In this document: positions 1 to 7,152 of the stretch, piece by piece
How the letters are laid out: the number at the start of each line of letters is the position of its first letter
Position numbering within the stretch: the stretch's first letter is position 1
From: GCA-003244245 sp050700055
Lineage (GTDB): Bacteria > Actinomycetota > Actinomycetes > Mycobacteriales > Pseudonocardiaceae
Assembly: GCA_050700055.1 (NCBI GenBank)
Contig: JBOHGE010000008.1
Coordinates: 79,608-143,607 of the forward strand
Length of the DNA: 64,000 bases
Direction: 5' to 3'
Made by a program: the position numbers and the translations under genes
Notes under the pieces: model-generated
What the model was told of the DNA's origin: nothing
The model's database searches: none
What the model saw: only the letters and a program-made list of their open reading frames with translations

Positions 1-30
1 CGATCTTGAAACGATCGTGACTGGATCGGG

Positions 31-81
31 ACAGGTCGAAGGGCCGGTTCCGGGTTCCGTAGAACCGGCCCTTCGACCTGT
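31..81. repeat. Long perfect hairpin, 20-bp arms
   Basis: Positions 31-50 and 62-81 are exact reverse complements (20 bp, GC-rich) around an 11-nt loop. No T-run follows on either strand, so it is not a canonical intrinsic terminator. It belongs with the other long perfect intergenic hairpins of this window (26876, 35348 and 59417), which share design rather than sequence. Confidence 0.7.
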
Positions 82-214
82 TGCGCAACTCACTGCGTGA
101 CTACGGCAATTCGCCTTACTGCAGTGTGATTACGACTCGACGCGCGCCAGTGCCTGCGCGCAGGACACTGAGCTGGCGGAAGCCGACCGAGGTGTTCGTA
201 AAGTTGATCGCGGA

Positions 215-632
215 GCATTGTGTCGCCATGACCGATTGAAACCGCCCACCGGCGCGGGCTTTCTCGCCGAGCAGGCGGATCATCTCGGCGTCCTAAGCAA
301 GGAACAGGCCGCTGTAGATCAGGATGCCGATCTGGTGTGCTGCGCTGTCGTAGAGCTGGCGCCACACCTCGTGCGGGACGGAGCCCCGGTGCGGGTAGGT
401 GGCATAGACCTCAGGGCCGATCGAGGGCACCCCGGCAAGATGGGGCCATAGTCGTACTCGTGTAGGCTCAGCAGATCGGCCAGTTCCAGCGATGGCTGGG
501 CACCCGGCCGCCCAGCCATCGCTGGACTGTCTTGGGGTCGACTCCCAGGCTCTGGGCGATGTCGATATCCCGCAGCCGGGCACCGGCCAGGGCACGGCGC
601 AGCGGCTCACCAATCGAGCGTGCGCCCGCCAT
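215..632 (-). pseudogene. Decayed XRE-family regulator with DUF5919-type C-terminus
   Basis: Reading down from the ATG at 632, the first 45 or so residues form a helix-turn-helix of the actinobacterial XRE type (segments LRDIDIAQSLGVD and KTVQRWLGGRVP). The rest of the family continues in other frames: ELADLLSLHEYD, then GVPSIGPEVYATYPHRG with VWRQLYDSAAHQIGILIYSG, then DAEMIRLLGEKARAG. At least three frameshifts separate the pieces, so no full protein can be made. The order and spacing match XRE proteins carrying a C-terminal DUF5919 domain. The assignment is by motif recall and the end point is approximate. Confidence 0.65.
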
Positions 633-699
633 TCTCACCTCCCGCGTCCCTGCTGTGTGCACGCTAATGAGCAGGCCCTCAAAAGCCCCAAACGACGTC

Positions 700-861
700 A
701 AGCTGTCTCCGGCTACTGGGCACACTCTCACCACCCTCGCCGACTACTGCCGCGGTCGCTCCTACCTCATCAGCGCCCGCAACCACGGCATCCGCCCCAT
801 CGACGCCATCCACCACGCACTCACCGGCAACCCCTGGCTCCCCACAGCCTCCACGCCATGA
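700..861 (+). pseudogene. IS66-type transposase C-terminal remnant
   Basis: The frame ending at 861 has a tail (CRGRSYLISARNHG, then ALTGNPWLP) that resembles the C-terminus of IS66 transposases, where a YL.TA..HG helix is followed by an L..LFTG.PW.P motif. The intact-looking IS66 copy at the right edge of the window ends in the same style (SYLDTATKWKID, LFTTGPWLPP), but it is a different element. Nothing upstream in this frame looks like the catalytic core. The last 28 bases overlap the first of two 54-bp direct repeats, so this tail may have been rearranged together with the neighbouring insertion. Confidence 0.45.
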
Positions 862-887
862 CATCACAGCCCAACCCGTGAATGGAC
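834..887 (+). repeat. 54-bp direct repeat, left copy
   Basis: This stretch matches 1443-1496 at 50 of 54 positions by eye, in the same orientation. The copies bracket about 550 bp that contain the small secreted-protein gene and an IS110-like fragment. Each copy runs through the end of a transposase-like fragment, so the pair may mark recombination or a duplicated insertion target. Confidence 0.75.
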
Positions 888-975
888 ACCCCAGAGGGGG
901 CACCTATAGCAGATCAAAATCTGCTAAAATAATTTCCTGTTGCTACGACCGTTTGAGCCCAAGGAGACTTTAAGC

Positions 976-1347
976 ATGAGCAAAACTCTAAAAATTTCCC
1001 CCCCTTTCGTAGTCGGGCTAATGGTGTCGCTTCTTGTTGGCGGTGGCCACGCGAGCGCATCCCCGTCGAGCGCGACTGTGAATGGCCCGCTACACTGCCC
1101 ACGAGGATACATCTCTGAAGCAGGTGTTTCGTATACCGTACACTGTGACTCTGGACCAGGAAATTCATACGCCGCATATGTCCGATGTATCGGTAATTCC
1201 CGTGACGACCGGGGCCCCTTTGTGGCTTATAGTACAGATCCAAACACCGGCTCGGGGGTAGGTTGTACGAATGGTAGCAAAATTGATAGTTACGGAGTGT
1301 ACACCAGTGACGGTGCCCGTCATCACCTTGTGTCGCTAGGTGGGTGA
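976..1347 (+). CDS. Small secreted protein with four cysteines, unknown function
   Basis: A 123-residue protein. The ATG at 976 has a strong ribosome site (AAGGAG at 961-966), which favours it over the in-frame TTG at 940. Residues 8-30 form a typical Sec signal (hydrophobic VVGLMVSLLVGG, then a small-residue HASAS cleavage zone). The mature part of about 95 residues has four cysteines (HCPRG, VHCDSG, VRCIG, GCTNG), which could form two disulfides after export. Its base composition is visibly more AT-rich than the surroundings, and AT-rich sequence (911-935) lies just upstream. It sits between two 54-bp direct repeats among transposase fragments, which suggests recent acquisition. I do not recognise the family. 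It could be a small secreted antagonist or cell-surface peptide, but no motif shows this. Confidence 0.65.
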   Translation: MSKTLKISPPFVVGLMVSLLVGGGHASASPSSATVNGPLHCPRGYISEAGVSYTVHCDSGPGNSYAAYVRCIGNSRDDRGPFVAYSTDPNTGSGVGCTNGSKIDSYGVYTSDGARHHLVSLGG

Positions 1348-1352
1348 CATAT

Positions 1353-1490
1353 ATGAGGTACTGGTCTGAGCAGCGTCATGATGTGGAGCTGCAAGACGAG
1401 ACCGGCCGGCAGCTGGGCCGGGCTCGGCTGGCCGAGGGATTGCTGGCTTCCCACAGCCTCCATGGCATGACATCACAGCTCAACCCGTGA
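1353..1490 (+). pseudogene. IS110-like transposase N-terminal fragment
   Basis: From the ATG at 1353 the frame reads MRYWSEQRHDVELQDETG then GRARLAEG, resembling the opening of IS110/IS1111 transposases (an ID.SE.HHDVA..D..G segment holding the first catalytic Asp region). The expected Asp of the DEDD site is absent. The frame stops after 45 codons, and the last third is replaced by the second copy of the 54-bp repeat. The length alone (about 400 residues are expected) shows it is broken. Confidence 0.45.
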
Positions 1491-1496
1491 ATGGAC
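1443..1496 (+). repeat. 54-bp direct repeat, right copy
   Basis: Partner of 834-887, with four mismatches. It begins inside the IS110-like fragment and ends just before sequence with no recognisable coding content. Confidence 0.75.
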
Positions 1497-2144
1497 CTTT
1501 GCTGCCGCGTCGTCCCCATCACCCACAGGTCCACACCCCCGAAAGATGCGCAGGACTCCCAGCACCCGACGAGCGCCGTCGGACTGCCGTGCGGGGTGTT
1601 ACCAGCCTCCCTCAAGCGGATCTTGTCCATTGAACTGTCCATTAACTTCGGTCCATCGGGGGTCCTCAGTGCCTCTGCGACGAAACCAGGGCAGACAAAG
1701 TCCCAGGTAGTGCTCCCCTGAAAGGGTGAACTCTCAAGCTGGAATCCGTTGTGGTCGAGTTCTCGTGCGGCATACCGGTTGTCGGCAGCATGCGGCACTC
1801 ATGAACGGCTGCTGACGATCAGCGGCGGGGGTCGTTTCCAATGCCGGGTGCCGGGTGCCGGGTGTCACCGGAGATCCGGTCCACCTGTCCGACATCGTTG
1901 ATATACGTGAACCCTGCGCCCAGAAGATGAACAGTAAAAGTCTGAAAAATGAACAAAAATTAAGGCAAAAAATACGAAACATGATAAAACGCCCAGCTGG
2001 CTTGTGGCGGCCGAGAGCGTGGTCGTAGGTCCGCTGGAGGTGAACCACCCCGGGTCTGATGGAGGCTCTGTCCTAAGTGGAGGACCTGCACGCTGAGACC
2101 ACACCCACTTGATCATCAAACCCACCTGATACAGCGAGGAGCCC
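1497..2144. other. No supportable gene
   Basis: Open frames exist on both strands, the longest on the minus strand across 1376-1798, but none has a recognisable motif, a convincing ribosome site or clear third-position GC bias. An AT-rich patch lies at 1926-1986. This looks like decayed insertion-element territory. Confidence 0.4.
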
Positions 2145-2866
2145 ATGGATGAGCTGGCTGGGCGGTGGTCACTTCGCGTGGGCGAGCCGTACCAGCCTGG
2201 CGGCCAGTGCTCGTGGGTAGCGCCGGTGACGGACGGCACTGGCCAGGAGTTCGTGTTCAAGGTCGCCTGGAGCCATGATGAGACTGTTCATGAGGCGCAC
2301 GGCCGGCGAGCCTGGGCAGGCCGCGGTGCGAGTCTTGCTGCACAACTCTCACGTCTGCGGCCCGACTACCGCGCTCCTACTCGAGCACTGCCGGCTGGCG
2401 CTGGAGTCTGTACTGCCGGAGCCTGAGCAGGACACGATCATCGCTCACCTGCTGCATCGACTGTGAGCGAGCCCTCCCGGGGGTACCCGTTCCGGCTCCT
2501 GTAGGTCAGGTGCGACGCCTGGGCCGCGGAGTTCGAGGCGCGCTGCATGCCGGGAACGTCCTGGCGGTGCAACGTGAGCCGTGGCTGGTCATCGACCCCA
2601 AGCCCTACGTGGGCGACCCCGCCTATGACCCGCTGCAGCACTTGCTCAACTGTGCGCGGTTAGCCGCTGATCTCGCTGGCCTGGCCCGGCGAATGGCTGA
2701 TCTGCTCGGCCTCGATTCCCACCGGATGATCTCGTGGCTGTTCGCCCGGTGCGTGCAGGAGTCCCTCGACTATCCCGCGCTCCGCGACGTCGCCTTGGCC
2801 AACGAGCAGGAACGCTGGGGCTCGCGATGGCCCGGTTTTGTCAGGGGTGGGTGCGAGAATCGGGGC
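2145..2866 (+). pseudogene. Broken aminoglycoside phosphotransferase (APH family)
   Basis: The first frame (ATG 2145) gives an APH/streptomycin-6-kinase-like N-lobe: LAGRWSLRVGEPYQPGG, then WVAPVTD and FVFKVAW, whose Lys matches the nucleotide-binding lysine. After residue 50 the reading shifts. LLLEHCRLALESVLPEPEQD continues in a second frame, WAAEFEAR follows after an in-frame stop, and the C-terminal piece (LHAGNVLAVQREPWLVIDPK, then VGDPAYDPLQHLLNC) is in a third. About 100 residues between WAAEFEAR and LHAGNVL are missing. The HxGN.L and IDPK catalytic segments remain, but no single frame joins them to the N-lobe. The C-terminal frame stays open into the next gene. Confidence 0.75.
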
Positions 2867-4147
2867 GTGACCGCAGCTATCAGCGACCCTGTGCAGGTGA
2901 TCTCGAGTTGTCTCGAGAACGTGCGCGGCGGCCTGCGCGGTCTGCATGACGACGAGATTGTGCACGCGTTGCGGCAGATCGAGGAGCTGTCCCGCACCGC
3001 GCATTCGGTGATGCTGGATGTGGTCGCTGAAACCGAAGCCCGCGGCATCGCCGGCCGCACCGGATTCGGCACCACCTCACGAATGCTGTCGGCCATGCTG
3101 AGAGTCTCCGCCGCTGAGGCACTCACCCGGACCGAGCACGCGGCCATGGTGGGCTCCCGCCGGGCGATGACCGGCGAGACATTGCCACCGCGGCTGCCGG
3201 CGACTGCGGCGGCCCTGGCGGAGGGTCAGATCGGTACCGGGCAGCTGCGGGTGATCACCGAGACCATGGTTCTGATACCCACGTCGGTGCCCGAGCCCGC
3301 CAGGGAGCGCGTCGAAGCGGACCTGGCAGGACACGCCCGGGACTTCGATCCCCGCCGGTTGCGCATCATCGCGCAGCGGATGCTTGATGTCCTGGACCCG
3401 GACGGCCCCGAGCCTGCTGAGGATCCCGCGCTGGTCGATCTAGCCAGGGGAGAGCTGTGGCTGAAGGATCGCCGTGATGGGCGCCTGGGGTTGGAGGGCT
3501 GGCTGGATCCTGAGCACGGCAGCATGGTTCGTGCGTTGATCGAGCAACTTGCCGCCCGCCGCCCCGTCACCGACGATGTCCCCGATGACCGCAGCGTCCC
3601 GCAACGCCAGGCTGACGCGCTGATCGAGTTGTGCGAGCGAGCCCGCGCCGCTGACGAGTTCCCCAGCACAGCCGGAGAGCCCCCGCATCTGACCGTGACT
3701 ATTGACTGGGACGCACTGCGCACCGGACTGGGTACCGCCACCCTGGACTACGGCCAGCTGATCAGCGCCGACGTCGCCCGTCGGCTGGCCTGTGACGGCA
3801 AACTCATCCCGGTGGTGTTGGGCGGTGACTCCGAGCCGCTAGACGTCGGCCGTGCTATGCGCACCGTCCCCCTGGGCATCCGCCGCGCGCTGGTCGCCCG
3901 AGACCGCGGATGCTCGTTTCCCGGCTGCAACCGGCCGCCCCGAGTGTGCGACGCACACCACGCCCGGCACTGGGCTGACGGTGGAGAGACGTCCGTGCAC
4001 AACTGTTGCTTGCTGTGCACCATGCACCACCAGCAAGTCCACCTCCAAGGCTGGGACATCACCATCCAGGGCGGACGCGTCGAATTCCGGCCACCCGCAA
4101 TCATCGACCCAGATCGCCGGCCCCTCACCAATCCCCTCCGGCACTGA
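2867..4147 (+). CDS. DUF222 / HNH endonuclease-domain protein (13E12 repeat family)
   Basis: A 426-residue protein. Residues 1-300 form the helical DUF222 (13E12 repeat) domain, starting in VQVISSCLENVRGGLRGLHD. The C-terminal 90 residues form an HNH-type nuclease: ALVARDRGCSFPGCNRPPR, then CDAHHARHWADGG, then NCCLLCTMHHQQVH. These hold the two cysteine pairs and the H-H...N...H residues expected for a metal-binding nuclease fold. The frame is open back to 2510, but that part encodes aminoglycoside-kinase remnant, so the start was set at GTG 2867, where family similarity begins. Multicopy 13E12-type genes are common in actinobacteria and are often linked to mobile DNA. The biological role of the family is not established. 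It looks intact among otherwise broken genes. Confidence 0.85.
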   Translation: MTAAISDPVQVISSCLENVRGGLRGLHDDEIVHALRQIEELSRTAHSVMLDVVAETEARGIAGRTGFGTTSRMLSAMLRVSAAEALTRTEHAAMVGSRRAMTGETLPPRLPATAAALAEGQIGTGQLRVITETMVLIPTSVPEPARERVEADLAGHARDFDPRRLRIIAQRMLDVLDPDGPEPAEDPALVDLARGELWLKDRRDGRLGLEGWLDPEHGSMVRALIEQLAARRPVTDDVPDDRSVPQRQADALIELCERARAADEFPSTAGEPPHLTVTIDWDALRTGLGTATLDYGQLISADVARRLACDGKLIPVVLGGDSEPLDVGRAMRTVPLGIRRALVARDRGCSFPGCNRPPRVCDAHHARHWADGGETSVHNCCLLCTMHHQQVHLQGWDITIQGGRVEFRPPAIIDPDRRPLTNPLRH

Positions 4148-4185
4148 ATCCACCGGCGAGAACCCATCGACGCCAGTCCCGTTCG

Positions 4186-5047
4186 CTAGCGTGTGATCAC
4201 GTGTTGTGAGGTCATCTCCGGGAATGGGCACGGCCGGACGTCGATCTCGGCCATCCGGCGGACGTAGTTCTCGTAATGCCGGCGGGCCTCGCCGAGTCGG
4301 CCTGCGTGGAACAGCACGCCGAGTGGTCGCATGAGGACTTCCTGCCCGGTAGGCGTCGAAAGCCGCGTTGGCTCGGGAGAGAAAGTCCTCGACGTCGATG
4401 GGGACCTGGGCAGGATTCAGTGCGACCGCGCCGTCAGTGGCCGCCAGCGGGGTGTCCCCGCGGGCTGGGGTTGCAGCACGTCGCGGATTGTGGACAGTAG
4501 GATGGAGAGCCGGTTTGCCCGCCACAGTCGGGTCCACTCCCGGCCACAGCAGCTCCATCAGTTGCTCACGGGGTTGTCGGCCGGCGGCGGCCACCAGGAT
4601 CTTCAGCAGGTCCCCCGTCTTTTTCGACTGCCATGCAGTGTTCGGAATCGGGATCCCGTCCCTGATCATCTTGAACACTCCGAGTTTTCGGATGGACAGT
4701 GCGGGTGAGGAACGGGCCAGCACGCTGAGCGGTCCCGCGGCTCTTGGTGAGTCGACATCGACGTCGTGGCCCCGCAGCATCTGTTCCCCACAGTGCGCGT
4801 CGGGGTGAGGGATGACCGCACCGATGCGATCGGCCGCGATCCGTGTGGTGGCCTCCCTCAGGTGGCAGCCCGTCTCGTGGCAGATCTCGATCGCCTCCCG
4901 GAGCGGGACGCTATTCATAGCGGGATCGCGTGACGCCAGCACACTCAGGGTGAGTGCCTCAGCCAGTCCTGGGTTGTCCCGCCGTTGCCGCGCGGCCACC
5001 GCGGCCCGGTCGGCGTCCGCCAAGGCACCCTGCCGGTCACCGTTCAT
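4186..5047 (-). pseudogene. Truncated, frameshifted SARP/BTAD regulator
   Basis: Minus-strand coding resembles a large AfsR/LuxR-type regulator with TPR repeats (RQGALADADRAAVAARQRR, LAEALTLSVLASRDP) followed by a bacterial transcriptional activator region (LGVFKMIRDGIPIPN, AWQSKKTGDLLKIL, REQLMELLWPGVDP, LNPAQVPIDVEDFLSRA). Near 4400 the frame is lost. The expected BTAD tail (LGEARRHYENYVRRMAEIDV, MTSQHVITR then stop at 4186) is found in another frame after an internal deletion. The 5' end is cut exactly where the CRISPR array begins, so the N-terminal half is missing. It is not functional. Confidence 0.75.
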
Positions 5048-5302
5048 GCCTCAATGGGGTCCGGCCGCAGGGGCCGGAATCAGTCGAGCGCGACCCGGGC
5101 CAGGCGGAGCGCTTCTACGGGCCTCAATGGGGTCCGGCCGCAGGGGCCGGAATCAGAGGACCGCGTGTGACTGCCGCGAGGCCCAGCTCGAGGCTTCAAT
5201 GGGGTTCGGCCGCAGGGGCCGGAATCAGACCGCGAGATCCGGCAGGCGTAGCGCGGACTGCTCTTTGCCTCAATGGGATTCGGCCGCAGGGGCCGGAATC
5301 AG
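5048..5302. CRISPR. Short CRISPR array, 4 repeats and 3 spacers
   Basis: Four 36-nt repeats lie at 5048-5083, 5121-5156, 5193-5228 and 5267-5302, separated by unrelated spacers of 37, 36 and 38 nt. Each repeat starts with a GCCTCAATGGG-like segment, carries the stem CCGGCC/GGCCGG around GCAGG, and ends GGAATCAG. The first two are identical. The third and fourth have changes in the first half that keep the stem through a G-U pair. Read on the minus strand the repeat ends CCATTGAGGC, resembling the ATTGAAAC-type 5' handle of type I/III crRNAs, so minus-strand transcription (same as the cas operon) is likely. However, the degenerate repeats would then lie at the leader side, which is unusual. 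No spacer target could be searched here. Confidence 0.95.
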
Positions 5303-5758
5303 GGCTCGTGAAAAAACGAGCCTGTGACCTGGGAGTATACCGGCCTGTGCGAGGGGTGGTGGCAGCGGGCCACGACACGCCGTAAGCACAACCGTGAGAT
5401 GGTGGAGCGTAGGGGTTCTGACCTGCATGCGAGTGCTCCCCGCGTGTCGACGTCGTACCGGACCGCTCGCACACCGCCAGGCGATCTGTGCCCGGTTGCC
5501 GGCAGGAACCGGGGCGTTCCAGATGGACTTTACAGTTTCTTCCTGTCGGGTTGAGGTGCTGGCACGATGAGTAGCATCATCGCGGTCGCTGTGACGGCGA
5601 TCGAGCTATTCGACCGAACACACCGCGTGATCGCGGCAGCAGGACTGCCGGGCCATCAAAGCGCTCAGGGTCGAGCAGTAGGGTAGTTGCGTGACCAGCC
5701 ACCAGGAATTGTCTCGCAGAGTGTTGTACGCCTGATCGCCATGCCGTTGGCGCCTCCG
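5303..5758. other. Non-coding stretch between array and cas operon; possible leader
   Basis: No convincing gene is present. A small hairpin (GGCTCGT at 5303-5309 with ACGAGCC at 5316-5322) touches the last repeat. The remaining 430 bp is the only place for a leader if the array is read on the minus strand. No clear promoter hexamers stand out. Confidence 0.4.
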
Positions 5759-6745
5759 TCAAGGCGCGAATGCCATGTAGGAGGCGGTGTTCCTATCGAA
5801 CTCGTAGGGTGTCCAGGCGCCGTCAGGATGGACAGCGAATTGGGCTCCGAGCACCAGGGCGATAACCGCGGGTCCGTCGATCATGATGATTGATCCGCCG
5901 ATGACAGGGCTCGGTCGGTGGTTCTGCCAAGCTGTGAGGGTGAATTGCACTACGCCTTCGAAAGTGGCCTGGTCGCTCGGCAGCCGATCTCGGTGGTACC
6001 GGACTTCCACGATGCGGCCGACGCCTAGCTCAAAGCACGTGTGTTTGGCTCGATCGAGGGTGGCGTCGCCACGTCCTTGCAGGTTGAGTAGCAGGCAGGC
6101 GCGGTCGGGGCAGCCCCCGTCGACTGACAGCGCAGATGAGGTCAGTCCGTCGGGCACGGAACTGTCGAAATCGATCAGTCGTGACGCAGCGAATGTCCTG
6201 TGGGCGTCGCTGTGGTGGACGACGATAGGCTTTCGGTGCTGCTTGCCCAGCTTCATTCCGAGCCGGAAGGCTGCTGCGTTGCGCATGACAAGAACAAGGT
6301 GCAGGCGGGACGCCGAGGGGGCAAGCTCCTCGGCAAAGCTGATCAGTTCGTTGACCCGGTCCCCGAGGCTGTCTATTTGCGCCGCCGCGGCCGCGCGGTC
6401 GACGGGAAGTCGCTCCATGAATGGTGCGACCGGGGCCACGAAGGAGCTTTGGGAGTACTGGCGTGCGTTGGTGTACAGTGCCTGGCCGCCTGACTCATTC
6501 TCGGGGTCCAGGGCGGCGACGACGATGCCTACAGTGTCGAGTTCGATGGCCTTCCGACGTTGCCATAGTCCCATGGCGGTGACGGTAATGGCGAGTATCG
6601 ACAGGCCGAGGAACCACCACTTCTGCCCTACTTGGGGAATCATCGACTTGATGAATTCCGGGCCGAATGCGGCAGACCCGGCCGTCCCGATGGCGAGTAA
6701 TAACGCAGCTGCCCAGCGAGCGGCGTGGAAGCGAACGACGCTCAT
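5759..6745 (-). CDS. Two-transmembrane SAVED-domain protein (candidate cyclic-oligonucleotide effector)
   Basis: A 328-residue protein starting at ATG 6745, inside an ATGA overlap with the preceding gene. Residues 8-27 (RWAAALLLAIGTAG region) and 40-58 (WWFLGLSILAITVTAMGLW) are membrane helices, followed by a basic WQRRK segment. The remaining 260 residues are soluble. The C-terminal third resembles SAVED domains: a hydrophobic SIIMIDGPAVIALVLGAQ helix-turn, then WTPYEFDR and a Y near the C-terminus, like the P..AF.LG and Y.FDR signatures. SAVED binds cyclic oligonucleotides in CBASS and some type III CRISPR systems, and 2TM-SAVED fusions (Cap14-like) are predicted membrane effectors. As the last gene of a cas10 operon it is inferred to act on the membrane when Cas10 makes its signal. 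The fold call is from motif resemblance only. Confidence 0.65.
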   Translation of the reverse strand: MSVVRFHAARWAAALLLAIGTAGSAAFGPEFIKSMIPQVGQKWWFLGLSILAITVTAMGLWQRRKAIELDTVGIVVAALDPENESGGQALYTNARQYSQSSFVAPVAPFMERLPVDRAAAAAQIDSLGDRVNELISFAEELAPSASRLHLVLVMRNAAAFRLGMKLGKQHRKPIVVHHSDAHRTFAASRLIDFDSSVPDGLTSSALSVDGGCPDRACLLLNLQGRGDATLDRAKHTCFELGVGRIVEVRYHRDRLPSDQATFEGVVQFTLTAWQNHRPSPVIGGSIIMIDGPAVIALVLGAQFAVHPDGAWTPYEFDRNTASYMAFAP

Positions 6746-7152
6746 TGTCGGAGCGGTCCGCGGGGGGCGGAGTGCATCTCGACGAAGGTAACGGGGGCGG
6801 GGCCTTCGGTCACCACCAAAGTGACATTGCGCTCCCACTCCGCAGCGCGTGAGTCTCGACCCCAGGGTAGACCGTCGGAAATACGGGCCGTGACTTCCTT
6901 GCCCTGTGCATTTCGGTGTGCGGTGAGCACTGTCGCGAGAACGCGGTCACCGTCGAAGCGCACCCGCGTCCACCGGTCATGCCGCCACGACCATAGGTGG
7001 GTGGTTCCCACCGGTAACTGTGCCGGAGCGGACCCTTGGTGGACCCCGCCCAGGTCGACCCAGAGACACTCGTCCTCGCCGAGCACATCGAGCACGTCGA
7101 TCCAGCCGATCCAGCCCTTGCTGGTGAGCTCACCTTCGACGGTTTCCCTCAT
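6742..7152 (-). CDS. Small type III-D accessory protein, Csx19-like (TIGR03984)
   Basis: A 136-residue protein starting at ATG 7152 within an ATGA overlap with the double-RAMP gene, and ending in an ATGA overlap with the SAVED gene. It is soluble and rich in Trp and Arg in the middle (THLWSWRHDRWTRVRFDGDR). Its size, position among Csx10/Cas7 genes and the W-rich centre suggest the Csx19 (TIGR03984) group found in type III-D loci. Sequence support is modest because that group is divergent. No catalytic motif is visible. It may be a subunit of the Cas10 complex or belong with the SAVED effector. Confidence 0.5.
   Translation of the reverse strand: MRETVEGELTSKGWIGWIDVLDVLGEDECLWVDLGGVHQGSAPAQLPVGTTHLWSWRHDRWTRVRFDGDRVLATVLTAHRNAQGKEVTARISDGLPWGRDSRAAEWERNVTLVVTEGPAPVTFVEMHSAPRGPLRQ

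Noticed and set aside
5303..5322. Hairpin next to the array as a terminator
   Set aside because: Seven-base stem without a following T-run in either natural direction; more likely incidental.
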